Source: Comamonadaceae bacterium (GTDB lineage Bacteria; Pseudomonadota; Gammaproteobacteria; Burkholderiales; Burkholderiaceae). From it: a stretch of DNA of 9,182 nt. The notes beneath the pieces are model-generated. The model was given only the letters and a program-made list of their open reading frames with translations. It was not told the DNA's origin and did not search any database. A program made the position numbers and the translations under genes. Shown piece after piece: positions 6,263 through 9,182 of this stretch. Numbering within the stretch: the first letter of the stretch is position 1; each line of letters begins with the position of its first letter. The stretch spans positions 1 through 9,182 of the forward strand of contig CANCGU010000098.1 in NCBI GenBank assembly GCA_947377705.1, read 5' to 3'.

Positions 6263-6952
6263 ATGCATGTATTGAGTGGCGGCGCAGCCGCAGCCGTGGT
6301 CAAAGCCGTTCAGGCTGAATTTGAAAAAATCACTGGCACATCGATTCACGGTACCTTCAGTGCTGTGGGCCAAATGCGTGACCAACTTATCGGGGGTGCG
6401 CCATGTGATGTGATCATCCTCACCAAACCATTGATTGAGCAACTCATCGCCTCGGGCCATGTGGTGGCAGGCAGCGCGCGTTCATTGGGTCGTGTGAAAA
6501 CAGGCGTTGCTGTGCGCAGCGGCACCCCACACCCCAGCGTCAAAACGCGTGACGAACTGCACGCAGCGATGAGCGCAGCACAAGGCATTTACTTTCCAGA
6601 CCCCGACAAAGCCACTGCGGGCATTCATTTCATGAGCGTGCTCAAAGCACTTGGACTTGATGAAAGTTTGCGCAGCAAATTTCGGGTGTTCCCCAACGGC
6701 GCCACAGCCATGGGTGAAATGGCCAAAAGCAATGAAGATCATCTGATAGGGTCCACACAAGTGACCGAAATCAACTACACCCCAGGTGTGGACTTGGTGG
6801 ACGTACTGCCGCAGGAGTTTGAACTGAGCACCGACTACACGCTAGGCGTTTGCTCACAGTCACAAAATCCACAGCATGCACAACTGCTGGCTGAGCTCTT
6901 GGCAGGCCCAGCCACTGAGCCTGTCCGTCAGCAAGGCGGATTCGAGTTTTAA
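6263..6952 (+). CDS. ModA-like substrate-binding-fold protein without a signal peptide
   Basis: A 229-residue protein with the layout of molybdate-type periplasmic binding proteins: LSGGAAAAVVKAVQAEFEKITG (4-25, matching the family's phosphate/oxyanion-loop start), GAPCDVIILT (45-54), GVAVRSGTPHPSVKTRDEL (81-99), FPDPDKATAGIHF (111-123), GSTQVTEINYTPGVDLVDVLP (163-183) and AELLAGPATEPVRQQGGFE (210-228). The start follows AAAGAGA by 5 bases. The protein begins directly at the mature-domain strand. Upstream in frame there is no ATG, GTG or TTG before a TGA at 6200, so no signal peptide is encoded and the product should be cytoplasmic. It begins 22 bases after the first molybdenum hydroxylase. 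By family it could bind an oxyanion such as molybdate; by its residues and location it could equally bind an organic acid. A role in Moco supply, sensing or buffering is speculation. Confidence 0.8.
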   Translation: MHVLSGGAAAAVVKAVQAEFEKITGTSIHGTFSAVGQMRDQLIGGAPCDVIILTKPLIEQLIASGHVVAGSARSLGRVKTGVAVRSGTPHPSVKTRDELHAAMSAAQGIYFPDPDKATAGIHFMSVLKALGLDESLRSKFRVFPNGATAMGEMAKSNEDHLIGSTQVTEINYTPGVDLVDVLPQEFELSTDYTLGVCSQSQNPQHAQLLAELLAGPATEPVRQQGGFEF

Positions 6953-7008
6953 AGTCGCTTAAGGGACTCACTCACCCATTGTTCTGTCTCTTCTCCAGTG
7001 TTTCCCGA

Positions 7009-7037
7009 TTGCGCAACATCGGCATTGAAGCCATAGT
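7009..7037 (+). promoter_or_regulatory. Weak candidate promoter for the second hydroxylase pair
   Basis: TTGCGC (7009-7014) and CATAGT (7032-7037) are separated by 17 bases and match the sigma70 boxes at 3/6 and 4/6 positions. Transcription would begin near 7044, inside the dyad at 7024-7054. The match is poor, so the call rests mainly on spacing and on the need for a start in this gap. Confidence 0.2.
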
Positions 7038-7054
7038 GCTGGCACTGGTTCAAT
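7024..7054. promoter_or_regulatory. Nested 31-bp dyad upstream of the second [2Fe-2S] subunit gene
   Basis: The left arm is ATTGAA, G (unpaired), CC, AT (unpaired), AGTGC. The right arm is GCACT, GG, TTCAAT. The arms face each other across TG, with 13 paired bases centred at 7040.5. It ends 18 bases before the ATG at 7073. It could be a protein-binding operator overlapping the candidate -10, or an RNA hairpin (loop CTGG) in the 5' leader. No T-tract follows, and the downstream gene starts at once, so termination is unlikely. Confidence 0.4.
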
Positions 7055-7072
7055 CACTTGAAAGCTTGGCAC

Positions 7073-7531
7073 ATGAAACTGACCGTCAACGGAAAAAATC
7101 ACACCCTCGACACTGAGCCCGAAATGCCATTGTTATGGGCCTTACGCGATGAGCTCAACATCAAAGGTCCTAAATTTGGTTGTGGTGTTGCGCAATGCGG
7201 CGCTTGCACCGTGTTGCTCAACGGCGAGCCTGTGCGCTCATGCTCTTATCCCGTGTCTGCGGCTGCTGGACAAAAAGTGATCACCATCGAAGGTCTTGCA
7301 GACAAGGACCGACTGCACGCCATCCAACAAGCGTGGATTGACCATCAAGTCCCCCAGTGTGGTTACTGTCAAGGCGGTCAAATTCTTGCTGCCGTCGCCC
7401 TGCTGAAGAAAAAACCCAAGCCCACCGACGAGGACATCGACGCGGCCATGAGCAACATCTGCCGCTGCGGAACCTACGCACGTATGCGCACAGCCATCCA
7501 CGCCGCCGCCAAGAAAGGGACCCGCGCATGA
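7073..7531 (+). CDS. [2Fe-2S] subunit of a molybdenum hydroxylase, isoquinoline 1-oxidoreductase alpha (IorA) type
   Basis: A 152-residue small subunit of an aldehyde/N-heterocycle-oxidising molybdenum hydroxylase. The ATG at 7073 gives the usual family start ([10 protein letters not shown]). A TTG at 7058 would add five residues but has no Shine-Dalgarno, whereas GAAAG lies 8 bases before the ATG. Cluster ligands are C37, C42, C45 and C57 ([11 protein letters not shown] and SCS), and C96, C99, C130 and C132 (QCGYCQGGQ and NICRCGTY); all eight are present. The CGYCQGGQ and NICRCGTY wording is typical of IorA rather than CoxS. The stop overlaps the next start by 4 bases (ATGA), as expected for obligate partners. 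There is no signal of its own; in this family the small subunit is thought to be exported together with the Tat-signal-bearing large subunit. It resembles the 3566-4042 gene in fold but is clearly a separate subgroup. Confidence 0.93.
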   Translation: MKLTVNGKNHTLDTEPEMPLLWALRDELNIKGPKFGCGVAQCGACTVLLNGEPVRSCSYPVSAAAGQKVITIEGLADKDRLHAIQQAWIDHQVPQCGYCQGGQILAAVALLKKKPKPTDEDIDAAMSNICRCGTYARMRTAIHAAAKKGTRA

Positions 7532-9182
7532 GTACGCCCACCATGAACACAGGCATCGACCGCCGCGACTTCCTCAAAGTCTCTACCAGCGCCACAGCGG
7601 GGCTTTCTTTGGGCTTCTTCGTCCCAGAAAGCGCCCATGCCGCCGAGACGCCACAGTTGAACGTCTGGGTCGAAATCGAGCCCAACGACACCATCGTCAT
7701 CCGCTACGCACGCGCCGAAATGGGCCAAGGCAGTATGACGTCGGCCCCCATGATCATTGCCGAAGAGCTGGATGCTGACTGGAAAAAAGTGCGCGTCGAA
7801 TACGCCACCGCCCACGAAAACCTGCGCACCAAACGTGCATACGGCGACATGGCTTCCGTGGGCAGTCGCACCATTCGCAACTCACAGGAATACCTGCGCA
7901 AAGCGGGTGCCACAGCACGCGAGATGCTGGTGGCCGCGGCAGCACAACAATGGGGTGTGCCCGCCAGCGAATGCAAAGCCTCGCTCAACAAAGTCACCCA
8001 TGCGGCGAGCAAGCGCAGCCTGAGCTACGGCCAATTGGCTGGCGCAGCGGCCAAGCTTGAAGCACCAAAAGACGTGCAACTCAAAAACCCCAAGGACTGG
8101 ACGCTGATTGGCAAGCCCATTGCCCGCGTGGACATCCCAGACATCGTGGTGGGCAAAACGCGTTACGGCATCGACACGCAATTGCCGGGCATGCTGCATG
8201 CCGCCATTGCCGCTTGCCCTGTGTTCAACGGCAAGGTCAAGAGCATGGATGCCTCCAAGGTGGAAAACCGCCGAGGCATCGTCAAGGTCTTGAACATGGG
8301 CGACTTTGTGGCTGTGGTGGCAGACAACTGGTGGCGCGCCAAAGAAGCCCTGCGCGAAGTGTCTGTGGATTGGGATGTGGGCGAGCACGGCACACTCAGC
8401 AGCGCGGCCATCATGGCCCACTTCAAAGCAGGCATGGAACAGGCCGAGCTGGCCGTGGCGCGCAACGATGGCAACGCCATTGAGGCACTGGGCAAATCGG
8501 CCAAAGTGCTAGAGGCCGACTACTTCACGCCCTACTTGGCCCACGCCACCATGGAGCCCATGGTGTGCACGGCGTGGTTGCAAGGCGACAAGTTAGACAT
8601 CTGGTCCTCGACCCAAAATCCAGAGGCCACCCTGGCCGTGAGCGCTGCAACAGCGGGCGTGCCACAAACCAATGTGAAAGTACACCCGGTTCAACTAGGC
8701 GGTGGTTTGGGTCGCAAGAGAGCCCAAGACTTCACACGTCAGGCCGTGTTGATTGCCAAAGCCATGGCGGGCAAACCCGTCAAGATGCTGTGGACACGCG
8801 AAGAAGAAATTCAGCATGGTCTGTACCGCCCCGCCAGTTTGATGCGTTTCAAAGCGGGCCTAGATGCCAGTGGCAAAGTGGACGCGCTGCACATCCGTGT
8901 CAGCGCCCCTTCTATCTTGGCCACGCTGCTCAAACTGCCTTTGCCCAAGGGCATCGACGGTCAGGCGGTGGCCAGTTTCAATGACCACCCCTACGACATC
9001 CCCAACACCTTGGTCGATTACGCCCAGCGCAATACCAATGTGCCCGTGGGCTTTTGGCGCTCGGTGGGTCACTCGCAAAACCCGTTTGGGCGTGAATGCT
9101 TCATCGACGAGTTGGCGCAAGCCGCCAGCAAAGACCCCGTGGCGTTTCGCTTGGACATGTTGCCCAACAACGAAAAGTCCAA
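7528..9182 (+). CDS. Molybdopterin-binding large subunit, isoquinoline 1-oxidoreductase beta (IorB) type, 3' end cut off
   Basis: Open from the ATG at 7528 to the window edge, giving 551 residues of a family usually 700-780 long. A Tat-type leader is visible: DRRDFLK (11-17), a hydrophobic stretch and AHA|AE near residue 38, pointing to export of the folded, cofactor-loaded enzyme to the periplasm or outer face of the membrane. Molybdopterin-domain landmarks are [14 protein letters not shown] (61-74), LAHATMEPM (337-345), [12 protein letters not shown] (391-402), [13 protein letters not shown] (419-431) and [15 protein letters not shown] (507-521). The catalytic GxGE glutamate would lie beyond the window. 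Only 4 cysteines occur in 551 residues, against 15 in the other large subunit, which fits an exported protein. Family members hydroxylate isoquinoline-like rings or oxidise aldehydes and pass electrons to cytochromes; the true substrate is unknown. It overlaps the small-subunit gene by 4 bases. Confidence 0.93.
   Translation, partial: MSTPTMNTGIDRRDFLKVSTSATAGLSLGFFVPESAHAAETPQLNVWVEIEPNDTIVIRYARAEMGQGSMTSAPMIIAEELDADWKKVRVEYATAHENLRTKRAYGDMASVGSRTIRNSQEYLRKAGATAREMLVAAAAQQWGVPASECKASLNKVTHAASKRSLSYGQLAGAAAKLEAPKDVQLKNPKDWTLIGKPIARVDIPDIVVGKTRYGIDTQLPGMLHAAIAACPVFNGKVKSMDASKVENRRGIVKVLNMGDFVAVVADNWWRAKEALREVSVDWDVGEHGTLSSAAIMAHFKAGMEQAELAVARNDGNAIEALGKSAKVLEADYFTPYLAHATMEPMVCTAWLQGDKLDIWSSTQNPEATLAVSAATAGVPQTNVKVHPVQLGGGLGRKRAQDFTRQAVLIAKAMAGKPVKMLWTREEEIQHGLYRPASLMRFKAGLDASGKVDALHIRVSAPSILATLLKLPLPKGIDGQAVASFNDHPYDIPNTLVDYAQRNTNVPVGFWRSVGHSQNPFGRECFIDELAQAASKDPVAFRLDMLPNNEKS

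Larger units (their letters stand above)
6953..7072. other. Intergenic region with dyad symmetries before the second hydroxylase
   Basis: This 120-base stretch carries no gene. It contains a near-perfect 16-bp palindrome with one mismatched pair directly after the ModA-like stop (6953-6968, AGTC-G-CTTAAG-G-GACT), a perfect palindrome TTGCGCAA (7009-7016), and the larger dyad at 7024-7054 listed separately. A pyrimidine-rich stretch lies between (about 6971-7007). No T-tract follows the first palindrome, so a classic terminator is not supported. Together these suggest that the second hydroxylase pair is controlled separately from the genes on its left. Confidence 0.45.

Noticed and set aside
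7058..7072. TTG start five codons upstream for the second [2Fe-2S] subunit
   Set aside because: No ribosome site precedes it, and the family normally begins at MKLTVNG, matching the ATG at 7073.
1..9182. CRISPR arrays, tRNA or rRNA genes, insertion sequences, integrase or attachment sites
   Set aside because: No repeated spacer-like units, cloverleaf-like sequences, transposase motifs or terminal inverted repeats were seen on either strand by eye.

Overview
The window looks like a betaproteobacterial chromosome segment. A Comamonadaceae member is the best guess (Limnohabitans/Rhodoferax-like). The reasons are moderate-to-high GC, frequent CAA and AAA codons beside GC-rich third positions, and two tandem Bug/TctC-type periplasmic receptors, a family strongly expanded in that group. 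The genus is inferred from style and was not tested. All recognised genes lie on the + strand, and no gene-free gap exceeds 120 bases.

Layout. The left edge (1-501) is the 3' end of a DEDDy 3'-5' exonuclease-domain gene, followed by a small inverted repeat. A 114-base intergenic region then holds a candidate promoter and a GntR-like dyad operator. Next comes a closely packed set that could be one transcript: a fumarylacetoacetate-hydrolase (FAH) family enzyme with a TTG start (616-1488); two tandem tripartite-tricarboxylate-type solute receptors (1548-2534 and 2585-3562); a [2Fe-2S] subunit (3566-4042) and a nicotinate-dehydrogenase-B-like molybdopterin subunit (4042-6240), which share one base; and a ModA-like binding-fold protein with no signal peptide (6263-6952). 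A 120-base gap with marked dyad symmetry follows. The last two genes are a second, different molybdenum hydroxylase of the isoquinoline 1-oxidoreductase type: a [2Fe-2S] subunit (7073-7531) overlapping by 4 bases a Tat-signal-bearing large subunit (7528 to beyond the window end).

How the genes may work together. The receptors would capture a small carboxylate, probably aromatic or heteroaromatic, in the periplasm. Molybdenum hydroxylases of these families insert oxygen from water into N-heteroaromatic rings or oxidise aldehydes. FAH-family enzymes cleave or hydrate ring-opened oxo-acids late in aromatic catabolism. A catabolic island for a heteroaromatic acid is therefore a reasonable inference, but the substrate cannot be read from the sequence.

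The most unusual points are the two non-identical two-subunit molybdenum hydroxylases side by side, apparently in different compartments (one without an export signal and Cys-rich, one with a Tat signal and Cys-poor), and the leaderless ModA-like gene between them. No FAD subunit, cytochrome c, TctA/TctB membrane component, Moco-insertion chaperone or regulator gene lies in the window.
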